In this document: positions 35,126-42,909 of the stretch, piece by piece
How the letters are laid out: the number at the start of each line of letters is the position of its first letter
How positions within the stretch are numbered: the stretch's first letter is position 1
Assembly (NCBI GenBank): GCA_020636375.1
Contig: JACJXZ010000013.1
Span: 283,805 to 347,804 of the forward strand
Source: Lewinellaceae bacterium
GTDB lineage: Bacteria; Bacteroidota; Bacteroidia; Chitinophagales; Saprospiraceae
Direction: 5' to 3'
Length of the DNA stretch: 64,000 nt
Notes under the pieces: model-generated
What the model was told of the DNA's origin: nothing
Database searches by the model: none
What the model saw: the letters and a program-made list of their open reading frames with translations, nothing else
Program-made: the position numbers and the translations under genes

Positions 35126-36091
35126 TTATTCCGGAAGGATCACGGTGTCGATGGCGTGAATAACGCCATTAACGGCCTGTACGTCGGTAGCGATGATCTG
35201 AGCGGTATTCCCCCCGGCAATGATAGTGGGAGGAGTCGTATCGAGATCAATGCTGAAAGTTTCGCCGGAAGCCAGGGTGGTGACCATCATGTCGTCAACC
35301 AGGTCGGCGGAACGCACATTGCCGGCACCGGTCACGTGGTACAGCAGTACCGTCTCCAACAGGGCAACCGGGATGTCCGCTACGGAGTTCCAGTCGGGGT
35401 TGCTGTCCAGCAGCGCCTGGAAGGCGGCATTGGTCGGGGCAAATACCGTGAACGGGCCTTCGCCGCTCAGGACCTCCACGAAGTTGGTCGTCAGCCCGGT
35501 GGCGGTCAGGGCAGATACCAGGGAGCTGAAGTTGGGGTCTGCCAGCGCAAACGTCACGATGGTGGGCAGGGCAATCACCTGGTCGATGACGTGGATCACG
35601 CCGTTGTCGACATCGACATCTGCTGCAGTGACCTTGGCTGCGCCGTTGATGGTCACGCCGCCGTCGAGGTTGATGAAAACACTGGTGGTAGCGTCGCCGA
35701 AACCGGAAGCGCTAAGGGTCGGATAATAACCGGTGGAAAGGCTGCCGGACTTGACGTCGCCGCTGAGCACGTGGTTGGTCAGAACGGCTACCAGAGCCTC
35801 TTTCGGAGTATTCTCGATGGTGTTGGTGCCAAGAGCGTTCAGGAAAGCCTGGAAAGCATCGTTATCCGGTGCAAATACGGTGAACGGGCCGTCGCCACTC
35901 AGAACGCCGTCCAGTTCCGCCTTCACTACTGCGTCTCTCAGCAGGCTGAAATTATCGTCTCCCAGCACGTAATCCACAATGGTATTCGGTTCTGCCGGTT
36001 CGGGAGTGTCGTCATCATTGTTGCAAGCGGTGAGTGTAGCCACGGAACCCAGCATCAGAAGGCTGAACAGCCAAAGCATTGACTTTTTCAT
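35126..36091 (-). CDS. Fasciclin (FAS1) domain lipoprotein, two FAS1 repeats
   Basis: 321 aa from the ATG at 36091 (MKKSMLWLFSLLMLGSVATLTAC). The lipobox Cys is followed by NNDDDTPEP, an acidic stretch like the lipoprotein export signal that moves Bacteroidota lipoproteins to the cell surface. Two FAS1 domains follow: about 40-170 and 180-321, each with the H1 block GPFTVFAPDNDAFQAFL / GPFTVFAPTNAAFQALL and a later NGVIHVIDQVI / NGVIHAIDTVI. FAS1 proteins mediate adhesion. Start choice rests on the lipoprotein signal; the frame continues upstream without one. Confidence 0.92.
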   Translation of the reverse strand: MKKSMLWLFSLLMLGSVATLTACNNDDDTPEPAEPNTIVDYVLGDDNFSLLRDAVVKAELDGVLSGDGPFTVFAPDNDAFQAFLNALGTNTIENTPKEALVAVLTNHVLSGDVKSGSLSTGYYPTLSASGFGDATTSVFINLDGGVTINGAAKVTAADVDVDNGVIHVIDQVIALPTIVTFALADPNFSSLVSALTATGLTTNFVEVLSGEGPFTVFAPTNAAFQALLDSNPDWNSVADIPVALLETVLLYHVTGAGNVRSADLVDDMMVTTLASGETFSIDLDTTPPTIIAGGNTAQIIATDVQAVNGVIHAIDTVILPE

Positions 36092-36284
36092 TATTGTATG
36101 TTTTGGTTTAAGTAAATGGAGATGTGTCATCACATTTCGTCGGTCAGAACGGTAATGAGAAGCATCCTGTTCAGCGATATTCGGGAGAACCTGCTCCGGA
36201 AAGGTAGTTTTGCCTAATCCTTTACATAAGGAAAGAAAGAAAGGAGATAAGATCTTTTTTCGTGAACATTCTGAAATGCCGTTC

Positions 36285-36350
36285 TCACCACCTCACCACC
36301 TCACCACATCACCATATCACCATATCACCATATCACCATATCACCACCTC
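36285..36350. repeat. ACCATATC octamer minisatellite
   Basis: CACCACCTCACCACCTCACC leads into four ATCACCAT octamers and ends in the stop region of the degenerate SGNH gene at 36341. Confidence 0.8.
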
Positions 36351-37049
36351 GCCAACGGCCAAAGCCCCTCCGCCAGGCGGCGGTGCAGGGCGGGATCGTC
36401 GGAGCGGACGGGCTGGCCGGATTCGATCAGCAGGCTGGAAAACACGGCGCCCTGAGCTTCGGCGGCAGCGGCAAGCGGCTCCAGGTAGGAGCGCTTGCGG
36501 CAGGAAGCCAGTATGAGAATGGGCGCCTGCGGCTGTTGGGCCCGAATATTTTGCAGGAGCTTGCGCACATCGCGGGCGAAGGCGCCGGGCGGCGTTTTGC
36601 GTTCCTCATCGGCCTGGCCGAGTTCCAGGATGACCTGCTCCAGAGGCTGGTCCAGAAGATAGCGCAGGCGTTCGGCGGCGCCGGCTGCCGTTTCTGGCAG
36701 CTACGCTGGCGTTGAGGATGGAAACGGGCGCCTGGGCGGCGGACAGGCGCTGCTGGAGCAGGGCGGCATACCCCTGTTCGGGAGGCAGGCCGCGGGCAAC
36801 GGAGAGGGTGCTGCCGAGGAGGAGGAGTTGGGGGCGTTCGGGAGAGGGGGAGTTTGGGAGAGGGGGGGAAGGGGTGAGGGGGAGAGAGGGGGAAGGGGTG
36901 AGGGGGTGACCGGGAGAAGGGGTGAGGGGAAGAGCGGGGGAGATGGTGACGGGCGTTTTTGGTTCCGGCTCAGACGAAGGGGTTTCCGGGCCGCAGGAAA
37001 CAGCTAAAAAAAGAATAGTAAATAAATACTTAAATTTTACTCCGAACAT
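36341..37049 (-). pseudogene. Degenerate SGNH/TesA-like lipoprotein hydrolase, frameshifted
   Basis: Reading starts at 37049 (MFGVKFKYLFTILFLAVSCGPE, lipobox Cys) through a Pro/Ser/Leu repeat linker into LLLLGSTLSVARGLPPEQGYAALLQQRLSAAQAPVSILNASVA, which aligns with TesA-type arylesterases (GDSLTAGYGLPPxQxYxALLQxRL). Near 36660-36680 the frame breaks; removing one C in AGCCGG resumes GAAERLRYLLDQPLEQVILELGQADEERKTPP and continues to 36341. The catalytic GDS is GST and the LELGAND block is LELGQAD, so the active site is also lost. Frameshift plus lost residues indicate decay rather than sequencing error alone. The linker is coded by a GGGGAGAGGG-type purine repeat. Confidence 0.7.
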
Positions 37050-37122
37050 AGCATAAAACTTTGTTTTTAATTGAAAATTCGGAATTTTTTCGTAAACTTG
37101 GGTTAAGATAAGGCATTTACCT

Positions 37123-37848
37123 ATGGCTGAACAAGAGAACAAAAAAGATATAGTTGTTTTTGAAAGCAAGGACGGCGAGGCTTATCTGGAAGTCACGACG
37201 GATTATGATACCGTCTGGCTTTCCAAAGAACAGATGGCGCAGCTTTTTAACCGTGACAGGTCCGTCATTTCCCGCCATATAAATAACATTTTCAAGGAGG
37301 GGGAACTAGATAAAGAAAGCAACGTGCAAAAAATGCACGTTAGTCACTCAGACCGTCCGGTTGAGTTTTATGCATTGGATGTCGTCATATCTGTAGGCTA
37401 CCGGGTCAAATCGCAGCGAGGCGTGGAGTTTCGGCAATGGGCGACGAAAATCCTCAAGCAATTTCTGATTGAAGGCTATGCCGTTAATGAATATCGGATC
37501 AGTAAAGCCCCTGGTTCGCTATTAGAGTTGTTTAAAATGCAGGTCCGGCTTTGGGAGCGCCAGGAACTGATCAATTCAGAAGTTCAGGATGAGATTAAGA
37601 AAGTCGGTGAGAAGATCATTGCCATCGAAGCTAAGATTAAATCCGTCGATGAGGGGTATTACACCATTGCCGGTTACTGTAGTCTGAATAGAATCCCCTG
37701 CCCGATTCATAAAGCAAGAGAATGGGGGAAAGCAGCCACAAAATTAAGCAGAGAAATAGGTATTCCTACCGGAACCGCGCATGATGAACGCTTCGGGAAG
37801 GTCAGGACGTACCATCAGGATATTTTGAAGGAGGTGATAAAAGGGTGA
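37123..37848 (+). CDS. RhuM-family protein
   Basis: 241 aa. The N-terminal block VTTDYDTVWLSKEQMAQLFNRDRSVISRHINNIFKEGELDKES..YALDVVISVGYRVKSQRGVEFRQWATKILKQFLIEGYAVNE is the RhuM (virulence/toxin-associated) signature. The C-terminal YYTIAGYCSLNRIPCPIHKAREWGKAATKLSREIGIPTGTAHDERFGKVRTYHQDIL resembles domains found in phage antirepressors. It is shorter than typical RhuM proteins of about 340 aa and its middle is condensed. RhuM genes travel in genomic islands; here an integrase remnant and an AT-rich gene lie next to it. Function is not established for the family. Confidence 0.85.
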   Translation: MAEQENKKDIVVFESKDGEAYLEVTTDYDTVWLSKEQMAQLFNRDRSVISRHINNIFKEGELDKESNVQKMHVSHSDRPVEFYALDVVISVGYRVKSQRGVEFRQWATKILKQFLIEGYAVNEYRISKAPGSLLELFKMQVRLWERQELINSEVQDEIKKVGEKIIAIEAKIKSVDEGYYTIAGYCSLNRIPCPIHKAREWGKAATKLSREIGIPTGTAHDERFGKVRTYHQDILKEVIKG

Positions 37849-37852
37849 ACAA

Positions 37853-37880
37853 CTGGTCGAAATTTGGAAACTTCGACCAG
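37853..37880 (+). terminator. Hairpin after the RhuM gene
   Basis: CTGGTCGAA (37853-37861) pairs with TTCGACCAG (37872-37880) across a 10-base loop; only a weak T-rich tract follows. Confidence 0.5.
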
Positions 37881-38029
37881 CTATTCTTTCGCCTTTTGCG
37901 GCACAAAAGCGGAACTTTTTTCCATTTAGTCAGATGTTGCACCTTAGCTGCGGTGAAGTGCCGGTGGCGGTAGAGACGCGATGCGTTCGATGACTTGATC
38001 TTTGCAGTGTCTTATCCATCAGCACCTGT

Positions 38030-38200
38030 TGCAATACTGCTCGCCGAAGCACCGCGACCAATCTTAGGCTGCAAGGGGCCAGTTTGAAGACAATTGCTGA
38101 CCTTGGCGGGTGGAGGGATATTAAATCACTGCAATTATATCTGAGAGCCAGTGGGTTGGATAGTGCTACGATTGCGAAGACCTTGGAGTTTTTTAAGTAG
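38030..38200 (+). pseudogene. Tyrosine recombinase (integrase) C-terminal remnant
   Basis: The frame ending in TAG at 38198-38200 reads RRSTATNLRLQGASLKTIADLGGWRDIKSLQLYLRASGLDSATIAKTLEFFK. This matches the end of phage-type integrases: an R..T.AT.L..QGASLK.I..LGGW block and a Tyr in SLQLYLRAS at the catalytic position. No start and no upstream domain were found, so it is a fragment. It supports a former mobile island between 37.1 and 39.1 kb. Nothing else is recognisable in 37881-38286. Confidence 0.5.
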
Positions 38201-38286
38201 GGAACTAGTCAATTAGTATCCCAAGAGAGATTCAAACCGAAAACAATGATTTATATTTGCCCTACAGTTTACCAATGCCGTTCAAC

Positions 38287-39081
38287 ATGAACAAAGCCGC
38301 CTTATTCACACTCCTGATGACATTTTTTTCATTCTTACAATGCCGCCAATCGGATGTTGAAGATTCTGGAATAAGTGATTGTTTGACTATGCTGAAAATG
38401 ATTACAAATGATAGTGAATGGGAATATATTTACGATGACGATTTCTCTAAGGTTGAGAAAATAATATTTTTCAATAATCCTGATCGCTTTACTGAATATA
38501 ATTATGATGACAGAGGAAATCTAATCCAATCAACCTCCTTTTCCAACCCTGTCATTTCCATTAGAAGAAAATTTATTTATAATGAGAAGAATCAACTTAT
38601 CGGAGGGATAGAACTAAAAAGCTCTTTAGACAGCCCATATGAAGTAGTTAAAACAGTAGACTTTCATTACAACGAAAACAATCAACTTGATTCAGCATCC
38701 TATTTTGAAGAGGGGGTTTTAATGAATGGAGTAAAATTACATTATAATCCTACAAATCCTCGCTTAATAGATCAAACAACTAATACATATTTTGATACAA
38801 GTTATGCAGTAGATAAATGGATATATAGACACCAATATAGTGACGTAAAGAGTCCGAACAGGCCCCAATTAAGCGAAAAATTTTCTCCGGAATTATACCC
38901 ACAAAATTACCATACAGAATTTATGCCCATCTCAACTGAACAAATTTACGTGGAAAAAAATGGAGATTCTACAATATACAATTTTTACTACTCTTTTGAA
39001 TTCGAAGATGATTGCCTCAAGTTTGTAACCCAAAATGTAGAAAACCAGGTCTTGTATGTTAGGGAATTTGTTTATCAATAA
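38287..39081 (+). CDS. AT-rich lipoprotein with YD-like repeats
   Basis: 264 aa from the ATG at 38287; the frame extends 10 codons further. The lipobox is FFSFLQC. The body has YD/RHS-like units: YNYDDRGNLIQSTSF, FIYNEKNQLIGGIEL and FHYNENNQLDSASYF. Such proteins in Bacteroidota are surface lipoproteins of unknown role. The gene is visibly far richer in A and T than all neighbours, a sign of transfer together with the RhuM-like gene and integrase remnant upstream. Confidence 0.75.
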   Translation: MNKAALFTLLMTFFSFLQCRQSDVEDSGISDCLTMLKMITNDSEWEYIYDDDFSKVEKIIFFNNPDRFTEYNYDDRGNLIQSTSFSNPVISIRRKFIYNEKNQLIGGIELKSSLDSPYEVVKTVDFHYNENNQLDSASYFEEGVLMNGVKLHYNPTNPRLIDQTTNTYFDTSYAVDKWIYRHQYSDVKSPNRPQLSEKFSPELYPQNYHTEFMPISTEQIYVEKNGDSTIYNFYYSFEFEDDCLKFVTQNVENQVLYVREFVYQ

Positions 39082-39361
39082 TTTTTCCATTTCCCCTTAT
39101 CCGACTTCTCCTGGGGCACCAACCAGCAAGCTAACCGCTTTCTCAAACTCATTGCCGCAATGGCTGGCATAAATAGGCAGAGCCTGAACACTATGCAGAT
39201 GTAGTGTTCACCCGTTCTCTTTCCGCTCCTGGAAATGCGAAAGCTCGGGGCAAAACTTCCTGCTCAAGCCCCTGTTCATACGGAAAACCCAGCATAATCC
39301 TATCCAAATCCTTTCGTCTTTACCAGGCAAATACGAAAGCGCGTACAAACCCTTCCGGCCC

Positions 39362-40300
39362 CTACCCATCCCCCCCCTTCAAAAACCCAATATTCCGCTT
39401 CAACCCCTCATACTTCGCCCGCTTAACCGCCGACCTGCGGAACACCTCCCGGAAAACCTCTTCAGTGATCTCCTCCCATTCCCCCCTGTCCATTTCCAGC
39501 AGTTCCGGGTGGGGTTCGAACTCGGGTTCGTCGTGCGGGCGGGCGAAGCGGTTCCAAGGGCACACCTCCTGGCAGATGTCGCAGCCGAACATCCAGTTTT
39601 CGAACTTGCCGCGGTACTCCTCGGGGATGGCCTCCTTCAGTTCGATGGTAAAGTAGGAAATGCACTTGCTGCCGTCGAGGATGTATCCCTCCGGCGAGAT
39701 GGCATCCGTAGGGCAGGCGTCGATGCAGCGGCGGCAGGTGCCGCAGTAGTCCTTTATGGGGCCGTCGTACTCCAGTTCCAGGTCGAGGATCAGCTCGGCG
39801 AGGAAAAAGTAGGATCCGGCGCGGGGGTGGATCAGCATCGTATTCCTGCCCACCCACCCCAGGCCGGAACGCCGCGCCCAGTCGCGCTCCAGGACGGGCG
39901 CCGAATCGACGAACACGCGCCCCTGAACCTGCCCGATCTTCTCCTCGATGAAGCGGAACAAATCCCTGAGCTTGTGCTTCACCACGAAGTGATAATCTTT
40001 GCCATAAGCGTATTTGGAAATCTTTGGCGCCTCCGGGTGTTTCTGTTCCTTGTCCGTATAATAGTTGTACATCAGGCTGACGACCGACCGGGCGCCCGGC
40101 ACGAGTTTGCGGGGGTCGGTGCGTTTATCGAAGTGCCGGGCCATGTAGCCCATCCGGCCGTGCATGCTTTTGTTGAGCCAGGCTTCCAGCCGGCGGGCCT
40201 CCTCGTCCATGTGTTCGGCCCGGGAAATGCCGACAAAGGCAAAACCCAGCCGCCTCGCCTCCTCCCTGATCCAACGTGTATGTTCCGCGGTTTTCGCCAT
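39362..40300 (-). CDS. queG: Epoxyqueuosine reductase
   Basis: 312 aa from the ATG at 40300; a TTG at 40336 in the same frame is less likely. The cobalamin/iron-sulfur reductase shows RRLEAWLNKSMHGRMGYMARH, RSVVSLMYNYY, DSAPVLERDWARRSGLGWVGRNTMLIHPRAGSYFFLAELILDLEL, then two 4Fe-4S motifs, CGTCRRCIDACPT and CDICQEVCPWNRF. It performs the last step of queuosine formation, reducing the epoxide of epoxyqueuosine in tRNA. It is a single gene; the 280 bases downstream hold no clear feature. Confidence 0.95.
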   Translation of the reverse strand: MAKTAEHTRWIREEARRLGFAFVGISRAEHMDEEARRLEAWLNKSMHGRMGYMARHFDKRTDPRKLVPGARSVVSLMYNYYTDKEQKHPEAPKISKYAYGKDYHFVVKHKLRDLFRFIEEKIGQVQGRVFVDSAPVLERDWARRSGLGWVGRNTMLIHPRAGSYFFLAELILDLELEYDGPIKDYCGTCRRCIDACPTDAISPEGYILDGSKCISYFTIELKEAIPEEYRGKFENWMFGCDICQEVCPWNRFARPHDEPEFEPHPELLEMDRGEWEEITEEVFREVFRRSAVKRAKYEGLKRNIGFLKGGDG

Positions 40301-40359
40301 TCGTTCTCGGTTTGCCCGCAGTTTTGATATTGACAATCCGGCACACTAAGTGCATGGAC

Positions 40360-40402
40360 TGAATTAGTGAATTAGTGAATTAGTGAATTAGTGAATTAGT
40401 GA
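40360..40402. repeat. TGAATTAG octamer minisatellite
   Basis: About five direct copies of TGAATTAG just upstream of queG. Confidence 0.85.
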
Positions 40403-40466
40403 TTAACCGGGGCTTAGAGTCGGTTTTAAGTATCATTATTTGTGTCCAGGTACTTAGCCACCCGCC

Positions 40467-40643
40467 AATATAACAATATAACAATACCCGTTGTGCTAGT
40501 TTTAATGGAGCCCCGGAATTTGGGCATTTGCGAGGCTGCTTCCCGCTTATTGCGGGACCGGGAGGCGGCGCAGGGGATGCCCAAATTCCGGGTATCGGAG
40601 AAATTAACTAGCACAATCGGTAACAATATAACAATATAACAAT
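40467..40643. repeat. Octamer arrays (AATATAAC)n bracketing a 126-bp palindromic element
   Basis: CAATATAACAATATAACAATA (about 40466-40486) and TAACAATATAACAATATAAC (about 40621-40643) are direct repeats on both sides of 40491-40616. That element has terminal inverted repeats TTGTGCTAGTT/AACTAGCACAA (40491-40501, 40606-40616), inner arms CCGGAATTTGGGCAT/ATGCCCAAATTCCGG (40513-40527, 40577-40591) and a central TCCCGC/GCGGGA hairpin. It has no coding capacity and looks like a MITE-like or structured RNA unit. It directly abuts IS copy 2. Confidence 0.7.
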
Positions 40644-41863
40644 ATGCGAATCCAGGGCTAAAACTCGAAGGTATAGCCCCTTGGCAGCCGGCCTCCGCGG
40701 GCACTATGCCTGGCCCGTTAGAGCCTGCTCCGGCGAATGCCGGAGGCCACAATCTTGGTAGAAGACAAGGCGGTTACTCCCCCCGGCGCTAGAGGGCCGG
40801 CATCTGCTTAGCCCTCTTGATATTGCGGCCCGCTGGGCCGCGCCGAAGGGGCTTTCTGTAAATGGCTACCAAGATATCGGCCCTCTGGGCCGATGCCGGT
40901 TCAAAAACATATATAAAAAAAGAGGTAGAAGCCAGCTAATGATGTATGTTTAAAGATGCTAGAATACAAACTCATCACGCTGTACTTCCACCTTTGCCAA
41001 TTATACGACAAAGAGTTGAAATGGGACTGCCAAAGGTTTACAAAAAACCAGGCGGCGCCCAAATTTTCTGACTGTGAACTATTGACTTGCTACCTGTTTG
41101 CCGTTCATGAGGAAGGCAAACGGCGAGTCAGCGAAGTTCATGAGTACATCTTGAAATACTGGCATAGTTGGTTTCCGGACTTACCAAAGTATAAAGCCTT
41201 TAATAACCGGCTCAACCAGCTCAGCGGGCTATTCCCTAAGATAGTGGCGCATTTGCTGGACGCATGCCCCATAGAAGGCATTGACGAGCAAATCAGCCTG
41301 ACGGACTCCATGCCTATTATCACTTGCAGCGCAAAGCGGCGAGCCAAAGTAGCCCTTGAGCTGTGCGATAAAGGATATTGCTCGGTTAAAGGCATCTACT
41401 ATTGGGGCGCCAAGCTGCACAACATCGGCTTTCGGCGCCCCGGAACCATGCCCTGGCCAGAGTTCCTGATGCTCGGCCCAGCTTCCATGCACGATTTGGA
41501 AGCACAGCGGCAACTCCTGGAACAGTTGGCAAACCGGGCTGTCATTGGAGATAAAGCCTTTTCGGATAAAGAGCTGAAAAGCAAATTGATGCAGCATAAT
41601 AATTGTGAACTGCTCACTCCAGTCAAATTAGTACCCGGGCAAGGCCAGTTGCTTAGGCACTGGAATAAGGCCGCTGACGATTTATTCTCAGCTGCCGTTT
41701 CCAAGATCCGCCAGCCGGTTGAATCGTTTTTCAACTGGCTTATTGAAAAGGTCGATATCCAGAATGCTTCCAAGGCCCGTTCTCGGCAGGGGCTGATCGT
41801 CCACACTTTTGGGAAAATCGCCGCCGCCTTGCTCAATTGGTTCTTTTAGCCCTGGATTCGCAT
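40644..41863 (+). mobile_element. IS982-family insertion sequence, copy 2
   Basis: 1220 bp, same ends (ATGCGAATCCAGGGCTAAAA at 40644-40663; complement at 41844-41863) and apparently identical to copy 1 but inverted. Left flank ends in AACAATATAACAAT, right flank starts ATTGTTATATTG, again a palindromic octamer context. The right end is 37 bases from the stop of the fructokinase gene, so the IS marks the downstream edge of the fructan locus. Confidence 0.9.
40956..41849 (+). CDS. IS982-family transposase (copy 2)
   Basis: 297 aa, identical to the transposase at 11214-12107, DDE residues Asp117, Asp199 and Glu256 present. The frame is intact. Its stop (TAG) lies inside the right terminal repeat. 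Confidence 0.92.
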   Translation: MLEYKLITLYFHLCQLYDKELKWDCQRFTKNQAAPKFSDCELLTCYLFAVHEEGKRRVSEVHEYILKYWHSWFPDLPKYKAFNNRLNQLSGLFPKIVAHLLDACPIEGIDEQISLTDSMPIITCSAKRRAKVALELCDKGYCSVKGIYYWGAKLHNIGFRRPGTMPWPEFLMLGPASMHDLEAQRQLLEQLANRAVIGDKAFSDKELKSKLMQHNNCELLTPVKLVPGQGQLLRHWNKAADDLFSAAVSKIRQPVESFFNWLIEKVDIQNASKARSRQGLIVHTFGKIAAALLNWFF

Positions 41864-41899
41864 ATTGTTATATTGCTATATTGTTGCCGGCCTTGGAAC

Positions 41900-42784
41900 T
41901 TACTGGCCCATAATTGCCTGAATATCCCCGGCAGTGATTTCCGGGGTGCCGCCGGCCCGGGTAGCCACCAGGGCGCCGACCGCGCCGGCGAAGGCCAGGC
42001 ACTTCCGGGTGTTCACTCCCCGGAGGTACTTGCTCAGGAAAGCGGCGAGGAAAGAATCGCCGCTGCCGATGGTGTCCTTCACGGTTACCGGAAAGCCGGG
42101 GTGTTCGTGGAATCCGGACTCATCCAGGCAGGCGGCGCCGTTTTTGCCTCGGGTGAGGATGAGCACATCCAGCCCGAACGCATCCCGGAGGAAGCCCAAT
42201 TGTGCTTTTTCGCTGCCGGCAGCCTGTTGCCAGCCGGCGATGAGGGCGAGTTCTTCGTCGTTCATTTTGACGATGTCCGCCCTGGCTAACAGGGATTCGA
42301 TCAGGGGGCGGGAGTAAAAGGGCACCCGTAGGTTGACATCCAGGACGCGGACCGGTGCCAGCTCCAGGTATTCGAACAGCGTCCGTTTGTTGCGTTCTGT
42401 CCGGCAGGCCAGGCTGCCGAAGACCAGGGCATCGGCCGACCGGACAACATCCTTCGTTTTGTCGTCCGCCCGGATATAATCCCAGGCGACGGGGCTGACA
42501 ATTTCGTAGGAAGGGGAGCCGCCGTTGTCCAGGATCACGTTCACGGTGCCGGTCGGGAAAGTGGGGTCGGTTTGGATCAGGCTTGTGGACACGCCCTTGT
42601 TCTCCAGGAAGCGGATCAGCTCCTTGCCCAGCTCGTCATCTCCTACGCAACTGATCATTTTCGACTCCATTCCGAACTGGTTGGCGTGGAAGGCGACGTT
42701 CATCGGCGCTCCGCCGGCCACCCGCTTATCCGGAAGCACATCCCAGAGGACTTCGCCAAAGCATATAATGGTAGGTTTTGACAT
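41900..42784 (-). CDS. PfkB-family fructokinase
   Basis: 294 aa. The start TIICFGEVLWDVLPDKRVAGGAPMNVAFHANQFG is the PfkB N-terminal signature with the sugar-binding GGAPMN. The C-terminal DTIGSGDSFLAAFLSKYLRG holds the anion hole and the catalytic Asp (GSGDSF). The enzyme phosphorylates fructose with ATP. It is the last gene of the minus-strand fructan locus, 125 bases after the sugar porter, and completes the path from fructan to fructose 6-phosphate. Confidence 0.92.
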   Translation of the reverse strand: MSKPTIICFGEVLWDVLPDKRVAGGAPMNVAFHANQFGMESKMISCVGDDELGKELIRFLENKGVSTSLIQTDPTFPTGTVNVILDNGGSPSYEIVSPVAWDYIRADDKTKDVVRSADALVFGSLACRTERNKRTLFEYLELAPVRVLDVNLRVPFYSRPLIESLLARADIVKMNDEELALIAGWQQAAGSEKAQLGFLRDAFGLDVLILTRGKNGAACLDESGFHEHPGFPVTVKDTIGSGDSFLAAFLSKYLRGVNTRKCLAFAGAVGALVATRAGGTPEITAGDIQAIMGQ

Positions 42785-42909
42785 TTGTTTTTGGTTTTGC
42801 GGTTTTTTGGTATTGTGGGTTTATGGTATTGCGGTTTTATGGTTTTATGGTATTGCGGCCCTTCCATTCGTCAGGGTAAATGCTTGGGGCCGCAATGCTT
42901 CAAATCCAC

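Noticed and set aside
35054..36082. 342-aa plus-strand open frame opposite the FAS1 gene
   Set aside because: The minus strand encodes two recognisable FAS1 domains with a lipoprotein signal; the plus frame has no features.
39082..39203. Short frame reading SDFSWGTNQQANRFLKLIAAMAG after the YD lipoprotein
   Set aside because: It looks protein-like but has no start and I recognise no family; too weak to call a gene remnant.
11200..41863. A 30-kb composite transposon
   Set aside because: The enclosed genes are mostly housekeeping or lineage-typical and no outer target duplication is visible; independent insertions at similar octamer arrays explain the pair.
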